From assembly GCA_900548675.1 (NCBI GenBank), contig URLJ01000005.1, positions 17,094 to 81,093 on the forward strand: a stretch of 64,000 nucleotides of DNA, read 5' to 3'. The stretch comes from an uncultured Mollicutes bacterium (lineage in GTDB: Bacteria; Bacillota_I; Bacilli_A; ML615J-28; CAG-313). The translations under genes and the position numbers were made by a program. Shown here piece by piece: positions 41,413-54,689 of the stretch. A model generated the notes under the pieces. That model saw only the letters and a program-made list of their open reading frames with translations, was not told the DNA's origin and made no database searches. Position 1 is the first letter of the stretch; the number at the start of each line of letters is the position of its first letter.

Positions 41413-41420
41413 TTTTGCCT

Positions 41421-42329
41421 CTACTTCTTAACAGCTTTGATGATTTCAACCGCTGCTTTAGTACCCATTCCAACCGCAACGCTTATTTGCTTAATAGCAT
41501 CTTTTACAACATCTCCTGATGCGAAAAGATTAGGTACAACTGTTAAAACCATATCAGTCGTTTTAATATAATTGGCATCATCTAATAGTTTATTATCATA
41601 CTTTTTATTTAAATCATAAAGCATATTAGTAGCTGGAGATTTACCAATACTTATAAAGGCTCCATCAACTAATATTTCTCCTTCTTCTAAAATAATTTTT
41701 TCTAAATGTGTTTTTCCCTCAAAAGAGCGAGGTACTCCATTATGCATAATTATTTTAGGGCTAATTGAAGTAAGATTTTTTAATACTTGTTTTTCTGATA
41801 TATCCATTAAATGAACTTCACTAGCGATATCAGTTAAGACCTGTAATTCTGTTTTAACTGATAAATCTTTGGCTATTAAGGCTACTTTTTGATCTTTATA
41901 AAGAGGTCCATCACAAAGAATGCAATAACTTATTCCTCTTTCATAAAATTTATCTTCATTAGGAATGCCTAGTTTTTTTTCAGCAATGCCCGTCGCAATC
42001 AGGATTGTTTTGGTCTTGAAGATTTCTGTTTTATCATACGATGATGCTTCAACCATAAACCCTTCATTATCTTGTATTATTTTAGTAACTGCATCACTAT
42101 GGTATGGAATATTAGTATCTGCGAGTTGATCGTTCATTTCAGTCGCAAGTTCCACTCCACTAATTGATCTGATGCCAGGATAGTTATTTATTTGATCAAT
42201 GCTTATTATTTTGCCACCAGGGGCCGATTTTTCAAGCACTGCTGCATTTATTTTAGTTCTTGATAAAGTTATAGCAGCTGATATTCCTGCAGGTCCTGCG
42301 CCAATTATTAGGCAATCATATTTTTCCAT
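41421..42329 (-). CDS. trxB: Thioredoxin reductase family protein
   Basis: 302 aa. FAD-binding G-A-G-P-A-G-I-S-A-A near 10-19, G-G-K-I near 38, redox pair C-I-L-C near 135-138 within S-Y-C-I-L-C-D-G-P, and the second FAD motif L-F-A-S-G-D-V near 265. The NADPH-side G-x-G-x-x-A motif is altered (K-V-A-L-I-A-K-D-L-S), so the electron donor might differ from NADPH. It normally keeps thioredoxin reduced. The gene sits in the lgt-HAD-trxB-whiA order common in Bacilli. Confidence 0.87.
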   Translation of the reverse strand: MEKYDCLIIGAGPAGISAAITLSRTKINAAVLEKSAPGGKIISIDQINNYPGIRSISGVELATEMNDQLADTNIPYHSDAVTKIIQDNEGFMVEASSYDKTEIFKTKTILIATGIAEKKLGIPNEDKFYERGISYCILCDGPLYKDQKVALIAKDLSVKTELQVLTDIASEVHLMDISEKQVLKNLTSISPKIIMHNGVPRSFEGKTHLEKIILEEGEILVDGAFISIGKSPATNMLYDLNKKYDNKLLDDANYIKTTDMVLTVVPNLFASGDVVKDAIKQISVAVGMGTKAAVEIIKAVKK

Positions 42330-42345
42330 TTTTTATTTAACCCCC

Positions 42346-42996
42346 TTATTTTAAGCATTCTAATATCTCGATGGGTTTATCAACGATATAATCAGCGTTT
42401 ATTTTTTCAAATTCTTTTCTAGTTGTTTTACACCAGGTAACACCGATTGTTTTAAAAGTAGGGAAAACTTTTTTAACATTTTCACCACATAAAATATCAA
42501 AAGCCGTATCACCTACCAAATATCCTTCAGTAATATTCTCACTTTGGATAAATGTAATAAGTCCCGTAGCATCTGGTTTAGGTTTTGGTAATTGCTCAAC
42601 ACCTAAGATTTTATCAAAGTCATTTTCTAAATCATTAACTTCTAAACCTTTTTGAATAGCAGAAGTCACTTTATTAGATACGATCCCTAATTTATAACCT
42701 TTTACTTTTAATGCGGTGAGTAGTTCTTTAATACCTTTAAAGCTTCTTACATATTTTTCTTGCATATCACTACTTAATGCCCGGTAATAATTAACAAGTT
42801 TTTTTACCTCTTCTTCATTTTTAGCATATCTTGCGAATGACTCATCAAGCAGTGGTCCAAAAAAACTATGAATTTCTTCAATCGTATAATGATAATTAGG
42901 TAATAAATCATCAAAAGTTTTTTTAGTTGCCATTTCAATCATTTTAAACGTATCCAAAATGGTTCCATCACAATCAAAGAAAACCCATTTATTCAT
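42346..42996 (-). CDS. HAD-family phosphatase (phosphoglycolate/pyrophosphatase type)
   Basis: 216 aa. Motif I F-D-C-D-G-T-I-L-D-T near 6-15, motif II I-V-S-N-K near 113, motif III K-P-K-P-D near 148 and motif IV G-D-T-A-F-D near 170 are complete. A helical cap sits between I and II. The start is the ATG at 42996, with GAGGA 5 nt upstream inside the end of lgt (8-nt overlap). PpaX in Bacillus also lies next to lgt and splits the PPi formed by HPr kinase; that role is a guess from context. Confidence 0.85.
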   Translation of the reverse strand: MNKWVFFDCDGTILDTFKMIEMATKKTFDDLLPNYHYTIEEIHSFFGPLLDESFARYAKNEEEVKKLVNYYRALSSDMQEKYVRSFKGIKELLTALKVKGYKLGIVSNKVTSAIQKGLEVNDLENDFDKILGVEQLPKPKPDATGLITFIQSENITEGYLVGDTAFDILCGENVKKVFPTFKTIGVTWCKTTRKEFEKINADYIVDKPIEILECLK

Positions 42997-44191
42997 TTTT
43001 TTCCTCATTTATGTTTTCACATTTAGATGCTTTTAATGCTTCCTTTTTAGCTTTTTTTAGAGCTTCTTCTTCAAACACTTTCTGAACTTTTGGTGGTATT
43101 ACATCACCTTTCCAAATTATACCACCTTCATAAAGGAATTCTCTTGAACTTACTAAATGGTATTTAAATACTCTACGCAAAATTATAAATGCTAAACCTA
43201 AGGCGAAATATATAACCGATTGAATTTGTGCTATTTTAAAATTAACTCCAAAGATGGTTACTGGTAAAGCATCCGTTCTTAGAATTTCAATCAAAAAACG
43301 TAATACTCCGTACCACATACCATAGAAGCCAATCGCATCACCGACATAAAGCTTTTTAGAATGTTTTCTAATTAAAATGAAACCTACTGCACCAATTAAG
43401 TTAGGAACAGATTCAAAGAAAAATGTGGGATAGTAATAGCCACTTATTGCTTCGTTTGCCATATACATATTATCGATTATAAAACTTGGAACAAGCATAT
43501 GTCTGAGAATTTCTCGTTGGTGAAAGAGTTCAGCATCCGTTAGAGCTTTTGTGTAACCGCCAACCAAAGGTCCATACGCTTCATGATTACAGAAATTTCC
43601 CCATCTACCTAATGCTTGAGCAAGCATAAAAACCGGTAGAACGATTTCAATTAATTCTAAAAATTTAATTTTTTTAATATAGCAATATATTATTATAAAA
43701 ATGATTACCGCAAGAAGAGACCCGTGTATCGCAAGACCTCCAGTGGTTAAATCAAACAATTCTTTTAAACCATTTAAAACGCCTTGTTGCCAGTAAGCTT
43801 TAGAAAAAATAGAATCCATGGTTTCAGGTGGAAAACTCATATAATATATTCTTCCTCCTAAAACACCAACTATTATTCCCCAGGTTACTCCCGTTGTAGT
43901 CGTATCCGAATCAAATTTCACTTTTCTTAGGAAAAAATAATATCCTAATAATGAACACACAAGTGCTCCACCAATTACAAATACCGCATACCATCTAATA
44001 TTAAGTTTATCCGTTATTTTGATAAATATGGGATCGATTTGCTTAGGTACTGTATGAACTACATCGCTCGGTGCTTTATAAGTTAGACTCACAATTACAT
44101 ATATTAATAATAATAAACCTATAAAACTTAGTACTACTATAGCTGTTATTTTTCGACTTCTCTTATCAGTTTCATCTAACATTTGATTCAT
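42989..44191 (-). CDS. lgt: Prolipoprotein diacylglyceryl transferase (extended)
   Basis: 400 aa, against about 270-290 usually. A membrane helix of its own precedes the enzyme (I-T-A-I-V-V-L-S-F-I-G-L-L). The catalytic core keeps L-A-I-H-G-S-L near 150, G-R-W-G-N-F-C-N-H-E-A-Y-G near 205 and the C-terminal G-F-Y-G-M-W-Y-G-V-L-R-F. The tail of about 70 residues is Lys/Glu-rich and cytoplasmic. Lgt adds diacylglyceryl to the lipobox Cys of the lipoproteins seen in this window (PotD, thioredoxin-like, LolA-like, cyclophilin). AGGAGG precedes the ATG. Confidence 0.94.
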   Translation of the reverse strand: MNQMLDETDKRSRKITAIVVLSFIGLLLLIYVIVSLTYKAPSDVVHTVPKQIDPIFIKITDKLNIRWYAVFVIGGALVCSLLGYYFFLRKVKFDSDTTTTGVTWGIIVGVLGGRIYYMSFPPETMDSIFSKAYWQQGVLNGLKELFDLTTGGLAIHGSLLAVIIFIIIYCYIKKIKFLELIEIVLPVFMLAQALGRWGNFCNHEAYGPLVGGYTKALTDAELFHQREILRHMLVPSFIIDNMYMANEAISGYYYPTFFFESVPNLIGAVGFILIRKHSKKLYVGDAIGFYGMWYGVLRFLIEILRTDALPVTIFGVNFKIAQIQSVIYFALGLAFIILRRVFKYHLVSSREFLYEGGIIWKGDVIPPKVQKVFEEEALKKAKKEALKASKCENINEEKNE

Positions 44192-44199
44192 AATTCCTC

Positions 44200-44772
44200 C
44201 TATTGGGTACGATTTTTAAAGATATTAAAATTTAAGTGAAGATAATTTATTAAGAAACGTTTCAAAATTGTTATAACAATAATCACTGGTATTAAAACAA
44301 ATAAACTCCTACATTCGACACCTGGCATAAAATAACAATATGCAACACTTCCGATAATCAATAATACTGAGATTGTTTGACCAAAAGTCATTAAGGCATA
44401 AAGAGGAAAGAAATAATAAATTATTTCACATGTCACAACCTCTATTAGCGTAAAACCAGCAAGATATATTAAAACTTTATAAAATGAATCAAAGGTAATA
44501 AAGGAAGTATATCCTAAAGCGGCTACAATAAGCCCCAAATTAAGGACTAAATAGATTAAGCAATTGATGATAGGATTTTTAACAAAGCGACTTACTAAAT
44601 GTAATTTTGTACGTTTTTTACCATTTTCATCAATACTATTAATGAGATTTTGTAAATCCTCAAAATCTTTAATTTCTATTTTAGTTATTTCATTTTCAGC
44701 TTTTTCAATCTTTATTTTTTTAGGTGTTTCACGATCTTTTTGTTCTTTGTTAGGATCTTTTTCATTTAACAT
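44200..44772 (-). CDS. Membrane protein of unknown function
   Basis: 190 aa. The first 65 residues are charged and cytoplasmic (Lys/Glu-rich); then four membrane segments: P-I-I-N-C-L-I-Y-L-V-L-N-L, F-Y-K-V-L-I-Y-L-A-G-F-T-L, M-T-F-G-Q-T-I-S-V-L-L-I-I-G and L-F-V-L-I-P-V-I-I-V-I-T-I. No motif is recognised. It starts upstream of lgt with an 8-nt gap and is probably in the same operon. Confidence 0.6.
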   Translation of the reverse strand: MLNEKDPNKEQKDRETPKKIKIEKAENEITKIEIKDFEDLQNLINSIDENGKKRTKLHLVSRFVKNPIINCLIYLVLNLGLIVAALGYTSFITFDSFYKVLIYLAGFTLIEVVTCEIIYYFFPLYALMTFGQTISVLLIIGSVAYCYFMPGVECRSLFVLIPVIIVITILKRFLINYLHLNFNIFKNRTQ

Positions 44773-44803
44773 TTATATATCCTCCCATACACTTTTTATT
44801 AAA

Positions 44804-45394
44804 TTAAAATATATTTTTATTTTGTGAAAGTTTCTCCGTTAATGGTATTGATAAGAAAACGATTCCTATCACAACACCAATCATATTACATATAATATCA
44901 ATTATATCAAATACTCCAAGACGTAAAATATATTGTAAAGCCTCAAGCACAATAATTGTAACAATAGCTAATAGGATCTTTTTTATTAATCCTATTTTAT
45001 TGAAACTAGAAAGAATAGCTCCAAGTGGTATAAAAAGTAAGATATTGCCTATTAAATTAATGAAGACTATTCTATTAGTAAAGATAAGATTTTTCCACTT
45101 GATAATATAATCGATATCACTGATAATCTTTTCATTCAAACGCGATCTATTAAATAGAACTATTATAAGTAATAATGCATATACCGGCATTAATAAATAA
45201 ATTATCTTTTGATACCCTAAAAACAAAAGAAATGTCATATATATTACCACACCAGTTAAAAAGAGCCAAATGATATATATCACTACTTTCTTTTTTAAAA
45301 AGAGGAGGGTATTTTGCCAATCTCTTGTTAAAAGCATAAGTATCAAGATAATTAAGATAATTGAAGTTGTTATTTTAATTATTTTCTTTACCAT
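44804..45394 (-). CDS. VanZ-like membrane protein
   Basis: 196 aa from the ATG at 45394, with five hydrophobic segments. The VanZ-like signature is N-L-I-G-N-I-L-L-F-I-P-L-G near 110-122, L-E-A-L-Q-Y near 150 and D-I-I-C-N-M-I-G near 165. The start is uncertain: an extended -10 (TGGTATAAT) abuts the ATG, and there is no Shine-Dalgarno, so the message is leaderless or translation starts further in (next Met in L-I-L-M-L-L-T-R-D-W). VanZ-like proteins are linked to envelope stress and teicoplanin resistance, but most are uncharacterised. Confidence 0.72.
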   Translation of the reverse strand: MVKKIIKITTSIILIILILMLLTRDWQNTLLFLKKKVVIYIIWLFLTGVVIYMTFLLFLGYQKIIYLLMPVYALLLIIVLFNRSRLNEKIISDIDYIIKWKNLIFTNRIVFINLIGNILLFIPLGAILSSFNKIGLIKKILLAIVTIIVLEALQYILRLGVFDIIDIICNMIGVVIGIVFLSIPLTEKLSQNKNIF

Positions 45395-45456
45395 ATTATA
45401 CCACACTTATTTGAAAAAGTCTTCTATAAGTATAGTATTCTAATTGTTTAAAATAA

Positions 45457-48324
45457 TTATTCCAATATTTTCTTGAGAAACATCCCCGTATATGATTTTT
45501 CTACTTTAGCTATTTCTTCAGGTGTACCACTCGCAATGACTGTTCCACCTTTTTCTCCACCTTCAGGGCCTAAATCAGTTATATAATCTGCACTCTTTAT
45601 AACATCTAGATTATGTTCAATGATTATGACCATCGCACCATCATCGGCAATTTTATTTATCATTTTAATTAGACGGTTAACATCATCTGAATGAAGTCCT
45701 GTCGTCGGTTCATCAAAAATAAAAACAGAATTTTCACTAACTTTTTTATACATTTCGCTCGCAAGTTTTACTCTTTGAGCTTCTCCACCTGATAAGGTTG
45801 TCGCACTTTGACCAAGTTTGATATAACCTAATCCTACATCATTTAAGGTTTTAAGTTTATTATATATATTGGGAATGTTTTCAAAGAAGTTTGTTGCTTC
45901 TTCAATCGTCATATCAAGCACATCCGCAATCGTTTTATCATGGTACTTCACTTCTAAAGTTTCATGGTTATAACGCTTGCCGTGGCACGCTTCACAAGGA
46001 ACGTAAACATCTGGTAAGAAATGCATCGCTATACGAATTACCCCATCACCTTGACATGTTTCACATCGTCCACCTTTCACATTGAAAGAGAAACGACCTT
46101 TTGAATATCCTCGCATTTTGGCTTCTTTTGTTTCCGCAAACAAATCACGAATGTGATCAAACACTCCTGTGTATGTTGCAGGATTAGAGCGTGGGGTTCT
46201 TCCAATTGGGCTTTGATCGATAATGACAATTTTATCAATTTTTTTGTCAAGCACCATTTCTTCATATTTTCCAACATTTATTTTACTTTTGTATAATTTC
46301 TTTTGTAGGGCATTAGCGAGTGTATCGTTAACTAAAGTACTTTTGCCGCTTCCACTCACACCTGTGACAAGATTAATAGCTCCAAAATAAAAGGTAGCAT
46401 CAATGTTTTTTAAATTATTTTCAGAAGCACCTTTTACAGTTATTTTACCTTTATTTAAGGTTCTACGCGCTTGCGGTACCGCAATTTTTTTACGCCCTGA
46501 AAGGTAATCTGCCGTAATACTGCCCTTCATATTCACAAAGATATCTGGTTTAGCAGCAGCCACTAAGGTTCCACCATGAACCCCTGCACCAGGACCAATA
46601 TCAACGATATAATCTGCTTCCTTCATGATTTCTTCATCATGTTCGACAACTATCAAAGTATTACCTAAATCACGCATTTCTTTTAAGGCCTCGATTAATT
46701 TGTGGTTATCTCTTTCATGAAGACCGATCGATGGTTCATCAAGAACATACAAAACGCCTGTTAAGTGCGAACCTATTTGCGTCGCAAGTCTTATTCTTTG
46801 TGCTTCTCCGCCTGATAGTGTTCCAGCAGAACGTGCTAGGGTTAAGTATTCTAAACCAACATTTTTTAAGAATTGTAATCTTTCTTTAATTTCTTTTAAA
46901 ATGAGCGAAGCTATTTTTATTTCTTTTGAAGTTAATTTTAAGTTGTTGATAAAATCGAGCGCTTCTTCAATCGACATTGTTGTAAATTCATATATATTTT
47001 TGCCGCCAACTCTAACGCTAAGAACTTTTTCATTAAGACGGTGCCCATCGCAACTAGGACAAATAGCTTCTTTCATATATGAGCCATAGTATTCTCGTTG
47101 TATTGAAGATGAAGTTTCTTCATAACGACGTTTAATTAGATTAGCTAATCCTTCAATCGGTTTATTCTTTTTCATTGATATTCCACCAACCGAGTGAATT
47201 TCATAACTAATCGGTTCTTTTGAACCATTCAAAATTACATCTTTTTGAAGTGGTGTCAAGTTTTTATAAGGTACAAATAAATCGATATGATAATAATCGA
47301 AAAGTTTTTTGTACATTTGCCATTCAATGTTTTCGGTAAAAACAATATTTTTAAGATATCTAATTGCTCCATCAGCAATTGATAAATTTTCATCAGTAAT
47401 AAGCAATTCTTCATTAACGGAAGAAATGACTCCTAGTCCCTTACATTCTGGACAAGCACCTAGAGGAGAATTAAAACTAAATGATGCTGGTTCAAGTTTA
47501 CCAACGGTAAAACCACAATAAGGGCAAGCATAATGTTCACTAAAAAGAAGACGCTCACCATCTATTTCGGCGAATATTCGTCCTTCCGCAAGATTAGCAG
47601 CTTGTTCTAGAGCTTCATAGATTCTTGAACGATTTTCTTCTTCAATTTTTACCCGATCAATAATAACATCAATATTATGTTTTTTGTTTTTATCGAGCGT
47701 TATTTCTTCATCTAACTCATATACTTCCCCATCAATGATAGCTCTTGTATAACCATCTTTTCGAAGTAACTCGAGCGTTTTTTCAAACGTTCCTTTTCTT
47801 TCTTCAGCGATAGGAGCTAAAATTGTAAGTTTGGATGATTCTTTATAAGTATAAATTCTTTCAAGCATTTGTTCATACGTTTGAGCTTCAATTTCTATAT
47901 GATGATTGGGACAAATAGGTTTTCCTATTCGCGCATATAAAAGTCTTAAATAATCATAAATTTCTGTAACAGTTCCTACTGTAGAGCGCGGATTTCTACT
48001 TGTGGTTTTTTGGTCGATAGAAATCGCAGGAGATAATCCTTCGATCGCATCGACATCGGGTTTATCTAAGTTATCTAAGAATTGTCTTGCATAAGCTGAT
48101 AAACTTTCTACATACCGCCGTTGACCTTCGGCATAAATCGTATCAAAAGCAAGACTAGTTTTACCGCTACCACTTACTCCCGACATTACAATTAATTTTC
48201 CTCGTGGAATAACTAAATTAAGATTCTTCAGATTGTTTTCACGTGCTCCTTTAATAATGATATAATCATTTCCTGTTACTTCCGCATTAAAACCTTCAAG
48301 GTTGTTATTCTTATCAAGATCCAT
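45457..48324 (-). CDS. uvrA: Excinuclease ABC subunit A
   Basis: 955 aa, normal length. Two ABC ATPase halves: Walker A G-V-S-G-S-G-K-T-S near 48 and G-V-S-G-S-G-K-S-T near 650, two signatures L-S-G-G-E-A-Q-R, and Walker B L-D-E-P-S and F-D-E-P-T. Zinc modules: C-P-Y-C...C-P-E-C near 265-290 and C-E-T-C...C-E-A-C near 750-775. It starts nucleotide-excision repair by finding damaged DNA with UvrB. No uvrB lies next to it here. Confidence 0.98.
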   Translation of the reverse strand: MDLDKNNNLEGFNAEVTGNDYIIIKGARENNLKNLNLVIPRGKLIVMSGVSGSGKTSLAFDTIYAEGQRRYVESLSAYARQFLDNLDKPDVDAIEGLSPAISIDQKTTSRNPRSTVGTVTEIYDYLRLLYARIGKPICPNHHIEIEAQTYEQMLERIYTYKESSKLTILAPIAEERKGTFEKTLELLRKDGYTRAIIDGEVYELDEEITLDKNKKHNIDVIIDRVKIEEENRSRIYEALEQAANLAEGRIFAEIDGERLLFSEHYACPYCGFTVGKLEPASFSFNSPLGACPECKGLGVISSVNEELLITDENLSIADGAIRYLKNIVFTENIEWQMYKKLFDYYHIDLFVPYKNLTPLQKDVILNGSKEPISYEIHSVGGISMKKNKPIEGLANLIKRRYEETSSSIQREYYGSYMKEAICPSCDGHRLNEKVLSVRVGGKNIYEFTTMSIEEALDFINNLKLTSKEIKIASLILKEIKERLQFLKNVGLEYLTLARSAGTLSGGEAQRIRLATQIGSHLTGVLYVLDEPSIGLHERDNHKLIEALKEMRDLGNTLIVVEHDEEIMKEADYIVDIGPGAGVHGGTLVAAAKPDIFVNMKGSITADYLSGRKKIAVPQARRTLNKGKITVKGASENNLKNIDATFYFGAINLVTGVSGSGKSTLVNDTLANALQKKLYKSKINVGKYEEMVLDKKIDKIVIIDQSPIGRTPRSNPATYTGVFDHIRDLFAETKEAKMRGYSKGRFSFNVKGGRCETCQGDGVIRIAMHFLPDVYVPCEACHGKRYNHETLEVKYHDKTIADVLDMTIEEATNFFENIPNIYNKLKTLNDVGLGYIKLGQSATTLSGGEAQRVKLASEMYKKVSENSVFIFDEPTTGLHSDDVNRLIKMINKIADDGAMVIIIEHNLDVIKSADYITDLGPEGGEKGGTVIASGTPEEIAKVEKSYTGMFLKKILE

Positions 48325-48415
48325 GATTTTTTCTCCTTTTGTCTATTTTATTATTATAACATATATCACTATTTTTATTTATTTTTATGCTGTATTAGTT
48401 TTTATCTTTATATAA

Positions 48416-48448
48416 GAAAAACCTAAAGGACGTTATCCTCTAGGCAGT
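48416..48448 (-). terminator. Terminator of the PFK gene
   Basis: CCT-AAGGA and TCCT-AGG form a hairpin around CGTTA, followed on the minus strand by TTTTTC. It overlaps the last codons of the gene at 48440. Confidence 0.7.
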
Positions 48449-49678
48449 AGTTTTTTTATTTATTTTAATATCAACAAACTTAGGCATCCCTTCTGTATAT
48501 GGTATTTTCACTTCACCTTTTATTAAAGGAGTAATATAATCTATGAACTCACTAGAAACCATATTAGAAGATATAATCCATTCTTTTGGAAACATCTTTA
48601 CTTTAGAGGCTAATTCACTTGTCTTTACTGTTTCATATTTAATGTGATAATTATTCATTCGTTTCATAATAATTGTTTTACCGGTTTCTTGTCTTAATGC
48701 GGCTAAAACGGCTTTTTTACCACACATATAGGCTTCATTTAAATCTGTTTTTGAAACAAGATGCATAGCAGCACGTTGAGGTAAATTTAACTCGATACTT
48801 CTAACCGGATATTTTAATCTTTTATTTATTATTTCAGAAAGAACCATTCCCACGCCCCCTAGTTGTAAGTGGCCAAAATCATCATCATTGTTGTAATTAC
48901 GTTTTAATAAGAAGTATTCACCATCTAAATCTTTTATACCTTCCGAAACAGCTATATATACCTTTTGTTTTTCTTTATAGATTTTATCAACATCCCTTAA
49001 AAATTGTTCTAAATCAAAAGGTACCTCAGGTAGATATATTAAGTCAGGTCCCATTCCGACTACCTTGCCAAGCGATGTCGCGGCGGTGAGCCATCCTGCA
49101 TCACGCCCCATAACTTCTAGAATGGTTACGCGACCAACATCATACGATGTTATATCTTGATATATCTCGGTGGTAGTAGTCGCGATGTATTTAGCTGCCG
49201 AAGCGTAACCAGGGGTGTGATCGGTCATGATTAAATCATTATCAATTGTTTTAGGAACTCCTATTACAAAACACTTATAACAAACAGCTTGAAAGAAGTC
49301 ATTAAGCTTGCTGCAGGTATCCATCGAATCGTTACCACCGATAATAAATAAATAATGTATATCATATTTAATAAAAACTTCTAGTACTTTTCTGTAGTCT
49401 CCGTCATTTTTTCCATTATACTTTTCAAAATGATATCTAGCAGTACCGAGCGCAGCTCCAGGCGTTAATTTTAAAAGATTTAGCTCTTTTTCATTTATTT
49501 TACTAAAATCAATTAGTTGTTCATTTAGAATCCCTTTTACTCCATACATGGCGCCATAAATGGTTGTAATCGAAGGTTCTTTTAAAGCTTTTTCAATTAC
49601 ACCACATAAACTAGCATTAATGACGGCCGTCGGTCCTCCTGATTGAAAAACAAGTGCTGCCCCCGTAAGTTTTTTCAT
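48440..49678 (-). CDS. 6-phosphofructokinase, PPi-dependent type
   Basis: 412 aa. F-Q-S-G-G-P-T-A-V-I-N near 10-20, I-I-G-G-N-D-S-M-D-T near 105-114, V-P-K-T-I-D-N-D near 137-144, V-M-G-R-D-A-G-W near 190. ATP enzymes have G-G-D-G-S; the Asp after Gly-Asn here (G-G-N-D-S) and the K-T-I-D-N-D Lys mark pyrophosphate-using enzymes. It converts fructose 6-phosphate to the 1,6-bisphosphate, reversibly if PPi is used. The ATG at 49678 with AAAGGA upstream is preferred over the one at 49699. Confidence 0.88.
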   Translation of the reverse strand: MKKLTGAALVFQSGGPTAVINASLCGVIEKALKEPSITTIYGAMYGVKGILNEQLIDFSKINEKELNLLKLTPGAALGTARYHFEKYNGKNDGDYRKVLEVFIKYDIHYLFIIGGNDSMDTCSKLNDFFQAVCYKCFVIGVPKTIDNDLIMTDHTPGYASAAKYIATTTTEIYQDITSYDVGRVTILEVMGRDAGWLTAATSLGKVVGMGPDLIYLPEVPFDLEQFLRDVDKIYKEKQKVYIAVSEGIKDLDGEYFLLKRNYNNDDDFGHLQLGGVGMVLSEIINKRLKYPVRSIELNLPQRAAMHLVSKTDLNEAYMCGKKAVLAALRQETGKTIIMKRMNNYHIKYETVKTSELASKVKMFPKEWIISSNMVSSEFIDYITPLIKGEVKIPYTEGMPKFVDIKINKKTTA

Positions 49679-49777
49679 AAAGTGAATCCTTTCTATCATT
49701 TATCTTAAGTTTATTATACTATAACTCTTGAAATGTTTCTTCACTTACTATTTTGAAAATGTTTTCTGTTATGATGT

Positions 49778-50461
49778 TCAACCGACTTTAGTCGCTTTGA
49801 AAAAATTTTTCCCGATAGAAAAGAGAATTTTTTTATCTTTAGCGTATTCTAAAGCCTTTTTAGAAATAGGAGCATTATCCTTTATTAATGATAACAATTT
49901 TTCATATGTTACTTTTTTCAAAGATTTTTTATTTTCATCATATATATATTCTTCATCTTTAAATAAATGGCATTTTACTTTATATCCTTTTTTTAAGAAT
50001 TCTCCGGCAGTAAAAAGAGCGGTATAGTCGCTTCCCCCTCTACCAAGGGTCGTAAACGTAAATTCCTTTGAGATACCTTGAAAACCTGGAATAATTAAAA
50101 CATCTACGTTTTTCAAAATTTTTTCTAATTTATGAAAATCCATATATACTATATCAGCATCGCCATAAACTCCATTTGTAACAATGGGAATTTCGTAAGC
50201 ATTTAAAAAAGCGGTCTTAATTCCCATGTTTCTTAAATAAGAAGTTAGCATAATTCCGGATTCTAATTCTCCTAAAACTGCTAATGCATCTTTTAAATCA
50301 GGATAATCTATTTTTTTTAAATAGTCATCTGTTTTATTTTTGAAAGCAGAAACGACGATAACATGTTTCATATTTATATTGTTTAAGACAAAATCACTTA
50401 TGTAGTCAAAACTAGCTTCATTAGATAAGATGCTCCCACCAAATTTTGATATATAAATCAA
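49778..50461 (-). CDS. Aspartokinase-like amino-acid kinase, catalytic domain only
   Basis: 227 aa. I-S-K-F-G-G-S-I at the N-terminus (phosphate-binding K-F-G-G-S), N-G-V-Y-G-D-A-D near 95-102, and F-T-T-L-G-R-G-G-S-D-Y-T-A near 134-146, the aspartokinase signature. Full aspartokinases are 400 aa or more and carry ACT domains; these are absent, and the large insert domain is shortened. It would therefore be insensitive to Lys/Thr feedback, or it phosphorylates another substrate. It is monocistronic between two terminators. Confidence 0.78.
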   Translation of the reverse strand: MIYISKFGGSILSNEASFDYISDFVLNNINMKHVIVVSAFKNKTDDYLKKIDYPDLKDALAVLGELESGIMLTSYLRNMGIKTAFLNAYEIPIVTNGVYGDADIVYMDFHKLEKILKNVDVLIIPGFQGISKEFTFTTLGRGGSDYTALFTAGEFLKKGYKVKCHLFKDEEYIYDENKKSLKKVTYEKLLSLIKDNAPISKKALEYAKDKKILFSIGKNFFKATKVG

Positions 50462-50523
50462 TTAAATCACCTATTAATATATATATGCATATGAAATATG
50501 AAATGAAATTATAAAACCCCAAG

Positions 50524-50566
50524 TTATATAAAAAGGCCTCTAAAGTAGATTACTTTAGAGGCCTTA
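50524..50566. terminator. Strong bidirectional terminator after ligA
   Basis: AAGGCCTCTAAAGTA (50533-50547) pairs perfectly with TACTTTAGAGGCCTT (50551-50565) around GAT, with T-runs on the minus side. It ends the groES-ligA gene run. Confidence 0.93.
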
Positions 50567-50586
50567 GCTCAAATCATAAAGGTTAT

Positions 50587-54688
<4,102 letters not shown>

Positions 54689-54689
54689 A

